From Stercoripulliclostridium_A sp045535235 (GTDB lineage Bacteria; Bacillota; Clostridia; Christensenellales; DTU072), in the NCBI GenBank assembly GCA_045535235.1, contig JAZSLG010000115.1:1-17665 (forward strand): a DNA stretch of 17,665 nucleotides, read 5' to 3'. Below the pieces are notes generated by a model. The model worked only from the letters and a program-made list of their open reading frames with translations. It was not told where the DNA came from and made no database searches. Position numbers and translations under genes: made by a program. Shown in pieces: positions 7,947 through 15,471 of this stretch (the first letter of the stretch is position 1; each line of letters begins with the position of its first letter).

Positions 7947-9185
7947 ATGTCTAGAAACGTAATGGATATTTTGAGAGAAAGAGGCTTTATCAAGCAAACC
8001 GTCTTTGAAGATGATTTGTACGAGCTTTTAGGCAAACAAAGCGTTCCTTTCTACGTAGGTTTTGACCCCACGGCAGATAGCTTGCACGTAGGTCACTTTT
8101 TGGTTCTCATGGCAATGAGCCACATGCAAAAGGCAGGACATAAACCCATCGTGCTTTTGGGTGGTGGTACCGCTATGGTTGGCGACCCTTCCGGTAGGAC
8201 GGATATGCGTTCCATGATGACCAAGGAAAACATTAAGCACAACGTTGAGTGTTTCCGCAAACAAATGAGCCGTTTCTTTACTTTTGAGGGCGAAAACGGA
8301 GCTATCATGGTTGATAACGGTGACTGGCTACTCAACCTTAACTATATCGACTTTTTGAGAGAGGTTGGCGCACACTTTTCCGTTAACAGAATGCTTACTG
8401 CAGACTGCTATCGTCAAAGAATGGAAAAAGGTTTAACTTTCTTAGAGTTCAACTATATGTTGATGCAAGCCTACGACTTTTTGGTACTTTTCAAAAAGTA
8501 CGGTGCCGTTTTGGAATGTGGCGGAGACGACCAATGGTCCAATATGTTAGCCGGTGCAGACCTTATTAGAAGAAAGGAAGGCGCTCCCGCATACGCAATG
8601 ACTTTCTCACTACTTCTTACCAGCGAAGGAAAGAAGATGGGCAAGACTATGAAAGGTGCGCTGTGGCTAGATGAAAACAAGACCACTCCTTACGAGTTTT
8701 ACCAATATTGGCGTAACGTTGATGATAACGACGTAGAAAAATGTTTGGGATTCCTCACTTACCTACCCATGGACGAGGTAAAGGCGCTATGTAGTTGCTA
8801 TACCGTTGATGAAAACGGAGTTAAGCATTTTGACGGCAAAATTAACGAGGCAAAGGCAAGACTTGCTTACGAAGTAACCAAGATCGTGCACGGCGAAGAA
8901 AAGGCTTCACTTGCAGAACGCCAAGCAAAGGGTGCTTTTGGTGGCGGTGGCGAAATGCCCGAGGCAGAATTGCCCGCAGGTATTACCAAGGTCGCAGATC
9001 TTCTAGTTGCACTAAAGCTTGCAGGTAGCCGTGGTGAAGCAAAACGCTTGATAGAAGGCGGTGGTATACGCGTTAACGACGATAAGGTAGTTGGCTTTGA
9101 TGCGGAAATTCCCGCAAACGCCCTAAAAGAAGGATTTGTTATTCACAAGGGTAAAAAACAACACATTAAGGTTGTCGTAAAATAA
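7947..9185 (+). CDS. tyrS: Tyrosyl-tRNA synthetase
   Basis: Cytoplasmic class Ic synthetase charging tRNA-Tyr. The 412 residues fit the bacterial TyrRS length (about 400-430). Visible are the HIGH equivalent HVGH (47-50) in DPTADSLHVGH, the GDPSGR segment (79-84), the Tyr/Gln-rich substrate pocket (FLEFNYMLMQAYD, 165-177), CGGDDQW (191-197), the class signature KMGKT (230-234) in place of KMSKS, and a C-terminal S4 RNA-binding domain (about 347-410) with SRGEAKRLIEGGGIRVN. An AGGAG ribosome binding site (7936-7940) lies six bases before the ATG. No T-box fits in the 110-base spacer. The stop codon overlaps the next gene's ATG by one base, so tyrS, the YigZ gene and ilvE form one operon. Confidence 0.98.
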   Translation: MSRNVMDILRERGFIKQTVFEDDLYELLGKQSVPFYVGFDPTADSLHVGHFLVLMAMSHMQKAGHKPIVLLGGGTAMVGDPSGRTDMRSMMTKENIKHNVECFRKQMSRFFTFEGENGAIMVDNGDWLLNLNYIDFLREVGAHFSVNRMLTADCYRQRMEKGLTFLEFNYMLMQAYDFLVLFKKYGAVLECGGDDQWSNMLAGADLIRRKEGAPAYAMTFSLLLTSEGKKMGKTMKGALWLDENKTTPYEFYQYWRNVDDNDVEKCLGFLTYLPMDEVKALCSCYTVDENGVKHFDGKINEAKARLAYEVTKIVHGEEKASLAERQAKGAFGGGGEMPEAELPAGITKVADLLVALKLAGSRGEAKRLIEGGGIRVNDDKVVGFDAEIPANALKEGFVIHKGKKQHIKVVVK

Positions 9186-9808
9186 TGCAATACGCCACCA
9201 TCGAAAGGGAATACGTCGTTACGACGGAGGTGTGTAAGTCCAAATTTATTTGCCGTCTTGCACCCATAGAAACCCTTGACGAAGGATTGGAATACGTTTC
9301 CCGCATTAAAAAAGAGTTCGCGGACGCAAGACACAATTGCTACGCAATCGTTGGCACTCCGGAAAGCAATTCCCTCAAATATAGTGATGACGGAGAACCT
9401 TCGGGAACGGCAGGAATTCCCATGATGGGCGCTCTACAAAAAAACGGACTTTACGGAGTCGCGTGCGTTGTAACTAGGTATTTTGGCGGTATAAAGCTAG
9501 GGGCGGGTAGACTTGCTCAAACCTACCTTAAAAGCGTTGTGGATACTATCGAAAGCGCGGAAATCGTAGATAAAAAACTTTCATCCGTAATCAACGTAGA
9601 ATTAAATTACGGAGAGTACAAAGTTTTTAATAGTTTGTTTTCGGCTATTGAACACGTGGTTTTGGATACCGAATACGGTCTAAATGTCACAATCACGTTG
9701 GCGACTCCGGTGGAGAACGAAAACAAAGTTAAAGAAAAAATTATTGAGCTAACCCAAGGTAGGATCCCGGTTGTTCAAGAAAAAAAATATATTACGTATA
9801 AGAGGTAA
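9185..9808 (+). CDS. yigZ: YigZ/IMPACT family protein
   Basis: Member of the YigZ/IMPACT (UPF0029) family. The eukaryotic relative IMPACT inhibits the GCN2 kinase; the bacterial biochemical role is not settled, with translation-linked and proline-dipeptidase annotations both in circulation. The 207 residues match the usual length. The N-terminal UPF0029 domain carries ARHNCYAIV (48-56), the hallmark DDGEPSGTAG (68-77) and RYFGGIKLGAGRL (98-110). The C-terminal part (about 137-205) is the DUF1949 ferredoxin-like domain. The ATG overlaps the tyrS stop (TAATG), and no separate ribosome binding site is evident, so translation is probably coupled to tyrS. ilvE begins three bases after the stop. 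Confidence 0.93.
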   Translation: MQYATIEREYVVTTEVCKSKFICRLAPIETLDEGLEYVSRIKKEFADARHNCYAIVGTPESNSLKYSDDGEPSGTAGIPMMGALQKNGLYGVACVVTRYFGGIKLGAGRLAQTYLKSVVDTIESAEIVDKKLSSVINVELNYGEYKVFNSLFSAIEHVVLDTEYGLNVTITLATPVENENKVKEKIIELTQGRIPVVQEKKYITYKR

Positions 9809-9811
9809 AGT

Positions 9812-10867
9812 ATGAAAATCACTTTGACGCAAACTAAGAAGGTAAAACCCGATTTCACCAAACTAGGTTTTGGCAAGTATTTTACCGACCACATGCTAAT
9901 TATGGACTACAAAGACGGCGCTTGGTGCGAACCCGAAATCGTTCCCTACCAAAGCTTTAATCTTGACCCCTCGACTTGTGTACTACACTACGGTCAAGGT
10001 ATCTTTGAAGGTCTTAAAGCCTATAAGAATGCAGACGGCAAAATCACCATGTTCCGTCCCTACGATAACTTTAAGAGAATGAATCGTTCCGCAGAACGCC
10101 TATGTATGCCCACTATCGACGTTGATAAGATGGTTGAGTGGCTAAAGGAACTCATTATGGTAGATGAAGAATGGATACCCACTGCTCCCGGCACGGCCCT
10201 ATATATTCGTCCCACCATGGTAGCAACCGATGCTATGCTCGGTGTACACCCCGGTCATACCTATCGTTTCTTCATCATTCTTTCTCCCGTTGGCAGTTAC
10301 TATCCCAACGGACTACAACCCACCAAGATTTTGGTTGAAAAAGAATACGTTCGCGCACCTCTTGGAGGAACTGGCGAGGCTAAATGTATGGGTAACTACG
10401 CAGCAAGCTTGCTCGCAGGCGATATAGCTAATAAGAAGGGATACGAACAAGTATTGTGGCTTGATAGCAACGAACACAAGTACGTTGAGGAAGTTGGCGC
10501 AATGAATATGTTTTTCGTATTCGACGGTGTAGTTAAGACTCCCGCTTTGGTTGGCTCCATTCTTCCCGGCATCACTCGTGACTCCGTTTTACAAATACTT
10601 CGCGCGGAAGGTAAACCCGTTGAGGAAACCAGAATTAGCGTTGATGAAATCGTAAAGATGAATGCGGAAGGCAAATTGAACGAAGCATTTGGTAGTGGTA
10701 CCGCAGCGGTTATCTCTCCCGTTGGCGTTCTTAACATTAACGGAGAGGACGTTAAGATTAACAACTTTGAGATGGGTCCCATCACTTCTTATTTGTACGA
10801 CAAGTTGACAGGTATCCAATACGGTCGCTATCCCGATACTTTTGGTTGGGTAGTTAAAGTAAACTAA
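9812..10867 (+). CDS. ilvE: Branched-chain amino acid aminotransferase
   Basis: PLP-dependent fold-type IV enzyme that interconverts Leu/Ile/Val and their 2-oxo acids with 2-oxoglutarate/Glu in the cytoplasm. The 351 residues are of the longer BCAT (type II) form. Diagnostic stretches are YGQGIFEGLKAY (60-71), FRPYDNFKRMN (81-91), the PLP-binding Lys191 in GTGEAKCMGNYA (187-198), EVGAMNMFFV (227-236), the PLP-phosphate region LPGITRDS (251-258) and FGSGTAAVISP (293-303). The ribosome binding site is the AGAGGT just upstream, and the spacing to the preceding stop is three bases, so it is the last gene of the tyrS operon. A GC-rich hairpin closes the operon. Pairing with tyrS and the YigZ gene is not an obvious pathway link. 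Confidence 0.97.
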   Translation: MKITLTQTKKVKPDFTKLGFGKYFTDHMLIMDYKDGAWCEPEIVPYQSFNLDPSTCVLHYGQGIFEGLKAYKNADGKITMFRPYDNFKRMNRSAERLCMPTIDVDKMVEWLKELIMVDEEWIPTAPGTALYIRPTMVATDAMLGVHPGHTYRFFIILSPVGSYYPNGLQPTKILVEKEYVRAPLGGTGEAKCMGNYAASLLAGDIANKKGYEQVLWLDSNEHKYVEEVGAMNMFFVFDGVVKTPALVGSILPGITRDSVLQILRAEGKPVEETRISVDEIVKMNAEGKLNEAFGSGTAAVISPVGVLNINGEDVKINNFEMGPITSYLYDKLTGIQYGRYPDTFGWVVKVN

Positions 10868-10873
10868 TTTGCA

Positions 10874-10900
10874 GGGAGCCGAAAAGGCTCCCCATTATTT
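10874..10900 (+). terminator. Terminator after ilvE
   Basis: Stem GGGAGCC (10874-10880) and GGCTCCC (10886-10892) with a GAAAA loop, followed by the weakly U-rich ATTATTT. It lies seven bases after the ilvE stop and only about 14 bases before the recX ATG, so it may also affect recX translation or transcription by read-through. Confidence 0.7.
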
Positions 10901-10906
10901 ATATAT

Positions 10907-11524
10907 ATGGTAGTAATACAAGAAATCAAGCGCGGAAAAAAATCTTATACACTCGTGGTTAATGGGGAGACGCTAAGGAACGTTAATATTGACGTTGCTC
11001 TTTCCTATTCCTTGCAAGAGGGTGAAATGGAAGACGAGCGTTACAAGGAATTTTTGAAAGAAAACGATAGGCAAAATGCAAAAGCCTATTTATATTCAAT
11101 GATTTCAAGAAAGGCACGCACAGTTAAAGAGGCGCGTGACAGATTGTATGAAAAGGGCTTTCACAAGGACGCGGTTGATTACGCCATAGAAACGGTCTCC
11201 TCTTACGGATACCTTAACGACGAAGAATATGCAAAGAATTTTGTGGAAACCTCCTCTCGCAACAAGGGTGGATATCGCCTCAAAAGGGAGATGCAATTAA
11301 AGGGTGTTAGCGAGGAAAATATTGCTTCTGCTCTAACCGAGCTTGATGAAAACGAGGAGTATGAGAGTGCAAAGTTACTTGCAAAAAAGTACCTAAAAGG
11401 GAAAAACTGGGAAGAGGAAAAAGTAAGAGAAAAAATATTCCGTTACTTGGTATCCAGGGGTTATTCTTACGATACCGTTAAAAACGTAATAAAGGAATTG
11501 GGTGTAGAAATAGAGGATATTTAG
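10907..11524 (+). CDS. recX: Regulatory protein RecX
   Basis: RecX binds RecA filaments and limits RecA activity in recombination and SOS induction. The 205 residues match Firmicutes RecX length. The N-terminal beta-rich stretch (KKSYTLVVNGE, 11-21) leads into three-helix repeats, with the typical first-repeat pattern SRKARTVKEARDRLYEKGF (67-85), then DAVDYAIETVSSYGYLNDEEYAKNFVE. The N-terminus fits the family, so I keep the ATG at 10907. No ribosome binding site precedes it: the upstream bases are the ilvE terminator tail. recA is not in the window. The gene converges on mazF, 22 bases apart with no obvious terminator between them. Confidence 0.9.
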   Translation: MVVIQEIKRGKKSYTLVVNGETLRNVNIDVALSYSLQEGEMEDERYKEFLKENDRQNAKAYLYSMISRKARTVKEARDRLYEKGFHKDAVDYAIETVSSYGYLNDEEYAKNFVETSSRNKGGYRLKREMQLKGVSEENIASALTELDENEEYESAKLLAKKYLKGKNWEEEKVREKIFRYLVSRGYSYDTVKNVIKELGVEIEDI

Positions 11525-11546
11525 TATCCTAAGCTACAAAAAACAG

Positions 11547-11888
11547 TTAAATAAAGAAACCTAATGAAATCATGAGCGCGTTATTAACTTTTCGCATGGT
11601 GTCGGTAGTAATTTCACCAACGCGAGATTTTAGACGCGCTTTATCTATTGTACGAAGTTGTTCGAGTAAAAGAACACTTTCTTTTTCAAGACCCGTCGAC
11701 ACGCCTAGTTCAACGTGGGTGGGTAACTTGGCTTTGTCCAGTTTGCTAGTTATTGCACCAACTATAACGGTAGGGGAGTATTTGTTGCCAACGTCGTTTT
11801 GCACTATGAGTACGGGGCGAACTCCCCCTTGCTCACTGCCAACGACCGGACTAAGGTCGGCGTAATATATTTCCCCACGTTTAATCAT
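11547..11888 (-). CDS. mazF: MazF/EndoA-type mRNA interferase, no neighbouring antitoxin
   Basis: Sequence-specific endoribonuclease toxin of the MazF/PemK/EndoA family, normally held inactive by a MazE/EndoAI antitoxin. From the start chosen here the protein has 113 residues; B. subtilis EndoA has 116. It follows that protein closely: MIKRGEIYYADLSPVVGSEQ, GVRPVLIVQND, SPTVIVGAITSK, KAKLPTHVEL, LLLEQLRTIDK. An in-frame ATG 18 bases upstream (11904-11906) gives 119 residues, but the family begins at the second Met, which also has the better ribosome binding site (AAGGA, about seven bases upstream). No antitoxin ORF fits in the 120-140 bases upstream, where metG diverges, and recX lies downstream. 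The usual alr-endoAI-endoA context is absent, so it is solitary here. Confidence 0.94.
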   Translation of the reverse strand: MIKRGEIYYADLSPVVGSEQGGVRPVLIVQNDVGNKYSPTVIVGAITSKLDKAKLPTHVELGVSTGLEKESVLLLEQLRTIDKARLKSRVGEITTDTMRKVNNALMISLGFFI

Positions 11889-11963
11889 TATTGCTTCCTT
11901 ACTCATAATTATTCTTTCTCAACCTAAATTGTTGCCAACTTTAAGCTTTTTAGACTAAAAGTG

Positions 11964-11992
11964 TTTACTTAGTTTGATAAATATGCTAATAT
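11964..11992 (+). promoter_or_regulatory. Predicted metG promoter
   Basis: A TTTACT -35 box (11964-11969) and TAATAT -10 box (11987-11992) are separated by 17 bases, each with four of six consensus matches. The start site would be near 12000 and the leader about 27 bases. No T-box or S-box structure fits. A perfect inverted repeat covers the -10 box. Confidence 0.4.
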
Positions 11993-11998
11993 TTATCA
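11975..11998. promoter_or_regulatory. Perfect 10+4+10 inverted repeat over the metG promoter (possible operator)
   Basis: The arms TGATAAATAT (11975-11984) and ATATTTATCA (11989-11998) are exact reverse complements around GCTA. The site lies in the spacer between mazF and metG and covers the metG -10 box, so it could regulate either gene. The half-site shares eight of ten bases with the gap palindrome half-site, but the spacer differs (four bases against one). Confidence 0.45.
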
Positions 11999-12026
11999 GG
12001 AATAAATTAACCTAACGGAGTTTAAA

Positions 12027-13997
12027 ATGAATAAAGAGAAATTTTATATCACTACGGCGATAGCTTATACTTCCGGTAAACCTCACATTGGTAATACCTA
12101 TGAAATCGTTCTTTCCGACTTTATTGCTCGCTTCAAAAGAATGCAAGGCTATGACGTTCATTTTCAAACCGGTACAGACGAACACGGTGAAAAAATAGAG
12201 TTAAAGGCAAAAGACAAAGGAGTTACTCCAAAAGCTTTCGTTGATGACGTTGCAGGAACTATCAAGACCATTTGGGATTTGATGGATACTTCTTACGATC
12301 ATTTTATTCGCACCACCGATACCTATCATGAAAAGCAAGTACAAAAGCTTTTCAAAAAGTTCTACGAACAAGGCGATATATATAAGGGTTCTTACAAGGG
12401 CTGGTATTGCACTCCTTGCGAATCTTTTTGGACGGAGTCCCAACTTGTTGACGGCAAATGCCCCGACTGTGGTAGAGAGGTAAAACTCGCTGAGGAAGAA
12501 GCTTATTTCTTCAAAATGAGCAAGTATGCCGATGCTCTTATCAAGTACTATGAAGAGCATCCCGATTTTATCACTCCCGTATCAAGAAGAAACGAGATGA
12601 TGAACAATTTCTTGAAGCCCGGTCTTCACGACTTGTGCGTTTCTCGTACCTCTTTTAAGTGGGGTATCCCGGTTGAGTTTGACCCCGGTCACGTCGTATA
12701 CGTTTGGCTAGACGCGCTTACCAACTATATTACCGGAATAGGCTACGATGCCGAGGGTAATCATAGCGAGGAATACAAGAAATGGTGGCCTGCAGACGTT
12801 CACGTTATTGGAAAGGATATAGTAAGATTCCACACCATCTACTGGCCCATTTTCCTAATGGCAATGGGCGAGCCTTTACCCAAGAAGGTATTTGGACATC
12901 CTTGGCTACTACAAGACGGCGACAAGATGAGCAAGTCAAGAGGTAACGTTATGTATGCCGACGACATGGTTAAGTTCTACGGTGTAGACCCGCTTAGATA
13001 TTTCCTTCTTTCTCAAATGCCTTTTGATAACGACGGCGTTATCAGTTGGGATATCGTAACCGATTCCGTTAACAGCGACCTTGCAAATATCTACGGAAAT
13101 TTAGTAAGCCGTACCGTTGCGATGAGTCAAAAATACTTTGACGGCGTACTGGAAAATGCAGGCGTGGAAGATGACGTTGACAAGGAACTAAAAGAGGTTG
13201 TAACCTCTGCTTACAAGAAGGTTGCCGACAAGGTTGATCAATATAGAATAGCTGATGCAATGCAAGAAATCATGCAAGTATTCCGCCGTGCAAACAAGTA
13301 TATTGACGAGACCATGCCTTGGGCGTTAGCAAAGGACGAGAGCAAAAAAGACAGACTAAAGACCGTTCTTTACAATCTTGCCGAAACTATCGTTATTGGT
13401 ACTACTTTAATGGAAAACGCAATGCCTACTCTAGCCAAGGAAGTTTATGCACAATTTGGCACTACTGCTAGAAAGGTAGAGGAGCTTTCTACTTTTGGCT
13501 TACTAAGTAACGGTACCAAGGTTGTTCCTAGCGAGAAAAAATTATTTACCCGTTTGGTAAACAAAGAAATAAACGAAAAAGTGGAAGCAATGTACGCCGA
13601 ACGTAAAAAGGCAACGGAAGCTAAGGTCGAACCTAAAGCGGAAGTTAAGGCTCCCGAACAAACCAAAAAGGATACCATAACTATAGATACTTTTGCACAA
13701 GTAGAACTCAAAGTTGGCAAGGTTATAGCTTGCGAAAAGCTAGCAAAATCCAATAAGCTTTTGAAGTCTACCGTGGAAATAGGCGATGAAACCAGAACGA
13801 TACTAAGTGGTATTGCAAAGTATTATACACCTGAAGAAATGGTAGGCAAACTAGTAGTTGTTGTAACCAATCTTGCGCCTGCAAAACTTTGCGGAACAGT
13901 ATCGGAGGGTATGCTACTTTGTGCTAGCGATGCAAACGGTAACGTCGTTTTACTCACTCCCGAGCAAGTAGTAGCAAGCGGTAGCAGTATTTCGTAA
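12027..13997 (+). CDS. metG: Methionyl-tRNA synthetase with C-terminal tRNA-binding domain
   Basis: Cytoplasmic class Ia synthetase charging initiator and elongator tRNA-Met. The 656 residues match Bacillus-type MetRS (about 650-665). Features in order: TTAIAYTSGKPHIGN with the HIGH variant HIGN (20-23), FQTGTDEHGEKI (46-57), one zinc knuckle with CTPC (128-131) and CPDC (145-148), VYVWLDALTNY (224-234), HVIGKDIVRFH (259-269), KMSKS (300-304), the helical anticodon domain, an A/K/E/P linker (about 527-549) and a Trbp111-type OB-fold tRNA-binding domain (about 555-656). A CGGAG ribosome binding site (12016-12020) lies six bases before the ATG. The stop overlaps the tatD ATG by one base, the start of the classical metG-tatD order of Firmicutes. 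Confidence 0.98.
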   Translation: MNKEKFYITTAIAYTSGKPHIGNTYEIVLSDFIARFKRMQGYDVHFQTGTDEHGEKIELKAKDKGVTPKAFVDDVAGTIKTIWDLMDTSYDHFIRTTDTYHEKQVQKLFKKFYEQGDIYKGSYKGWYCTPCESFWTESQLVDGKCPDCGREVKLAEEEAYFFKMSKYADALIKYYEEHPDFITPVSRRNEMMNNFLKPGLHDLCVSRTSFKWGIPVEFDPGHVVYVWLDALTNYITGIGYDAEGNHSEEYKKWWPADVHVIGKDIVRFHTIYWPIFLMAMGEPLPKKVFGHPWLLQDGDKMSKSRGNVMYADDMVKFYGVDPLRYFLLSQMPFDNDGVISWDIVTDSVNSDLANIYGNLVSRTVAMSQKYFDGVLENAGVEDDVDKELKEVVTSAYKKVADKVDQYRIADAMQEIMQVFRRANKYIDETMPWALAKDESKKDRLKTVLYNLAETIVIGTTLMENAMPTLAKEVYAQFGTTARKVEELSTFGLLSNGTKVVPSEKKLFTRLVNKEINEKVEAMYAERKKATEAKVEPKAEVKAPEQTKKDTITIDTFAQVELKVGKVIACEKLAKSNKLLKSTVEIGDETRTILSGIAKYYTPEEMVGKLVVVVTNLAPAKLCGTVSEGMLLCASDANGNVVLLTPEQVVASGSSIS

Positions 13998-14755
13998 TGA
14001 TAATAGACACTCACGCGCATCTTAACGATGAGAGGCTAGCGCCTCTTGCACAAGAGATTATGGGCACCATGCAAGAAAAAGGGCTTGGTGCCATAATTAA
14101 CGTGGGCTATGATAGGCCCTCTAGTGAACTTGCCCTTAAGCAAGCGAGGGAGTATGAAAACCTCTATGCCGTAGTAGGTATTCACCCACACGATGCAAAG
14201 GCTCAAACACAGGATGACTACAAGTATTTTGAAAGTGTAAGTCAGGATAAAAAGGTGGTTGCAATAGGGGAAATCGGGCTGGATTTCTACTATGATTTGA
14301 GTGATCGTGACGTTCAAAAGAGGGTGTTCGTAGAGCAACTTGAACTAGCGCACGCTCTCAAACTACCCGTTGTAATGCACGTGCGTGACGCTTATGGTTT
14401 GGCGTTAGAAATACTCAAGGAAAACAAGAGATTTTTGGAATATTCCGGAGTAATGCATTGCTATGCCGGTAGCAAGGAATTGCTAAAAGAGTTCGTTGAT
14501 CTTGGTTTGTATGCATCATTTGGTGGCGTTACCACGTTTAAAAATTTTGGCAAGGCAGAGGTAGTTAAGTACTGTCCTAGTGATAGACTACTACTTGAAA
14601 CCGACTGTCCCTATATGACGCCCGTACCATATCGTGGCAAAACTAATATGCCGGAATATATCACTCTAGTAAGGGACAAAATTCAAGAGTGGCGCGATGA
14701 CGTTGACGTTGAAAGCGTTACCACTCGAAACGCAAGGAGTTTGTTTAAGATTTAA
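13997..14755 (+). CDS. tatD: TatD family metal-dependent hydrolase (DNase)
   Basis: TIM-barrel metallohydrolase of the TatD/YcfH family; characterised members are 3'-5' exonucleases or deoxyribonucleases acting in the cytoplasm. The 252 residues are full length. Metal ligands expected of the family are in place: His6 and His8 (DTHAHLN), Glu92 (GEIGLD), His128 (MHVRDA), His154 (MHCYAG) and Asp203 (LLETDCPYMTP). The ATG overlaps the metG stop (TAATG) without a clear ribosome binding site, and its own stop overlaps the next ATG in the same way. In B. subtilis the order is metS-tatD-yabE-rnmV-ksgA; here a radical SAM gene takes the place before rsmA. Confidence 0.95.
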   Translation: MIIDTHAHLNDERLAPLAQEIMGTMQEKGLGAIINVGYDRPSSELALKQAREYENLYAVVGIHPHDAKAQTQDDYKYFESVSQDKKVVAIGEIGLDFYYDLSDRDVQKRVFVEQLELAHALKLPVVMHVRDAYGLALEILKENKRFLEYSGVMHCYAGSKELLKEFVDLGLYASFGGVTTFKNFGKAEVVKYCPSDRLLLETDCPYMTPVPYRGKTNMPEYITLVRDKIQEWRDDVDVESVTTRNARSLFKI

Positions 14756-15348
14756 TGAATACTTATTCTTATTCTATAGACGGAAAAATATATATCAATT
14801 TAACCAATCGTTGCTCTAACGCTTGTGATTTTTGCGTGCGCGTAAACGATAGCTATAGCGAACATAGTTTGTGGCTTGACAAAGAGCCGACTACGGAAGA
14901 GGTTATAAACTCATTCCAAAAGTTGGACTTTGATGGCACGAGTGAGTTCGTATTTTGTGGATACGGCGAGCCGATATATAAGTTACAAGAGATTATAGAA
15001 ATTAGTGAATATTTGCATAAGCATGGCAAGAAGGTGCGCCTTAATACCAACGGACAAGGGGACCTTATTCATGGTGAAAGCGTTGCAAAAAAACTTGCCG
15101 GATACGTTGACGTAATATCAATTTCGTTGAATGCTTCAAGTGCAAAGGCGTATCAAGATATATGTCACAGCGAGTTTGGTGAAAAGGCGTTCTACTCACT
15201 TCTCAATTTTGCAAAAGAGGCAAAGGAATACGTTCCCAGCGTAAAACTTTCTCTAGTTGACGTTGTCGGCGAGGAAGAAATTAAAAAGGCAAAAGAACTT
15301 TGTGAAAGTTTGGGTATTGACTTGAGGATTAGGGCGTATATATCCTAA
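14755..15348 (+). CDS. TatD-associated radical SAM protein
   Basis: Small radical SAM enzyme of 197 residues, matching the uncharacterised family named for its habitual position beside tatD (the TIGRFAM 'TatD-linked rSAM' type). The 4Fe-4S/SAM motif CxxxCxxC is Cys20, Cys24, Cys27 in NRCSNACDFCVR. Also visible are the GGE-like FCGYGEP (67-73), the LNTNG strand (96-100) and ISISLNA (121-127). It is short: a partial barrel with no SPASM or other auxiliary-cluster domain after it. The ATG overlaps the tatD stop by one base; an AAGGAG at 14734-14739 is rather far upstream. A hairpin terminator follows at once, so it ends the metG operon. Substrate unknown; no peptide or obvious modification target lies beside it. 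Confidence 0.9.
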   Translation: MNTYSYSIDGKIYINLTNRCSNACDFCVRVNDSYSEHSLWLDKEPTTEEVINSFQKLDFDGTSEFVFCGYGEPIYKLQEIIEISEYLHKHGKKVRLNTNGQGDLIHGESVAKKLAGYVDVISISLNASSAKAYQDICHSEFGEKAFYSLLNFAKEAKEYVPSVKLSLVDVVGEEEIKKAKELCESLGIDLRIRAYIS

Positions 15349-15354
15349 AAAATC

Positions 15355-15389
15355 ATAACCGCGCCACGTGGGCACGGTTATTTCTCTTT
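15355..15389 (+). terminator. Terminator closing the metG-tatD-rSAM operon
   Basis: A 27-base hairpin (15355-15381) pairs ATAACCG with CGGTTAT, then one C/A mismatch, then GCC with GGC around an ACGTG loop. It is followed by TTTCTCTTT. It lies six bases after the radical SAM stop. Confidence 0.8.
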
Positions 15390-15471
15390 GGTACCTCGGA
15401 TATTTCATCTTTAGTACGCAAGTAGTATGGCGAAAGGGTGCTAAAACATACGAAAAACTGGTAGGAAAAAT

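Noticed and set aside
11904..11906. Upstream ATG as the mazF start (119 residues)
   Set aside because: Family alignment from memory begins at the second Met, and the ribosome binding site before that Met is better; the longer form remains possible.
15427..15444. Tiny five-codon frame before rsmA as a leader peptide
   Set aside because: It has no ribosome binding site, no regulatory codon pattern and no following attenuator hairpin; chance is the simplest explanation.
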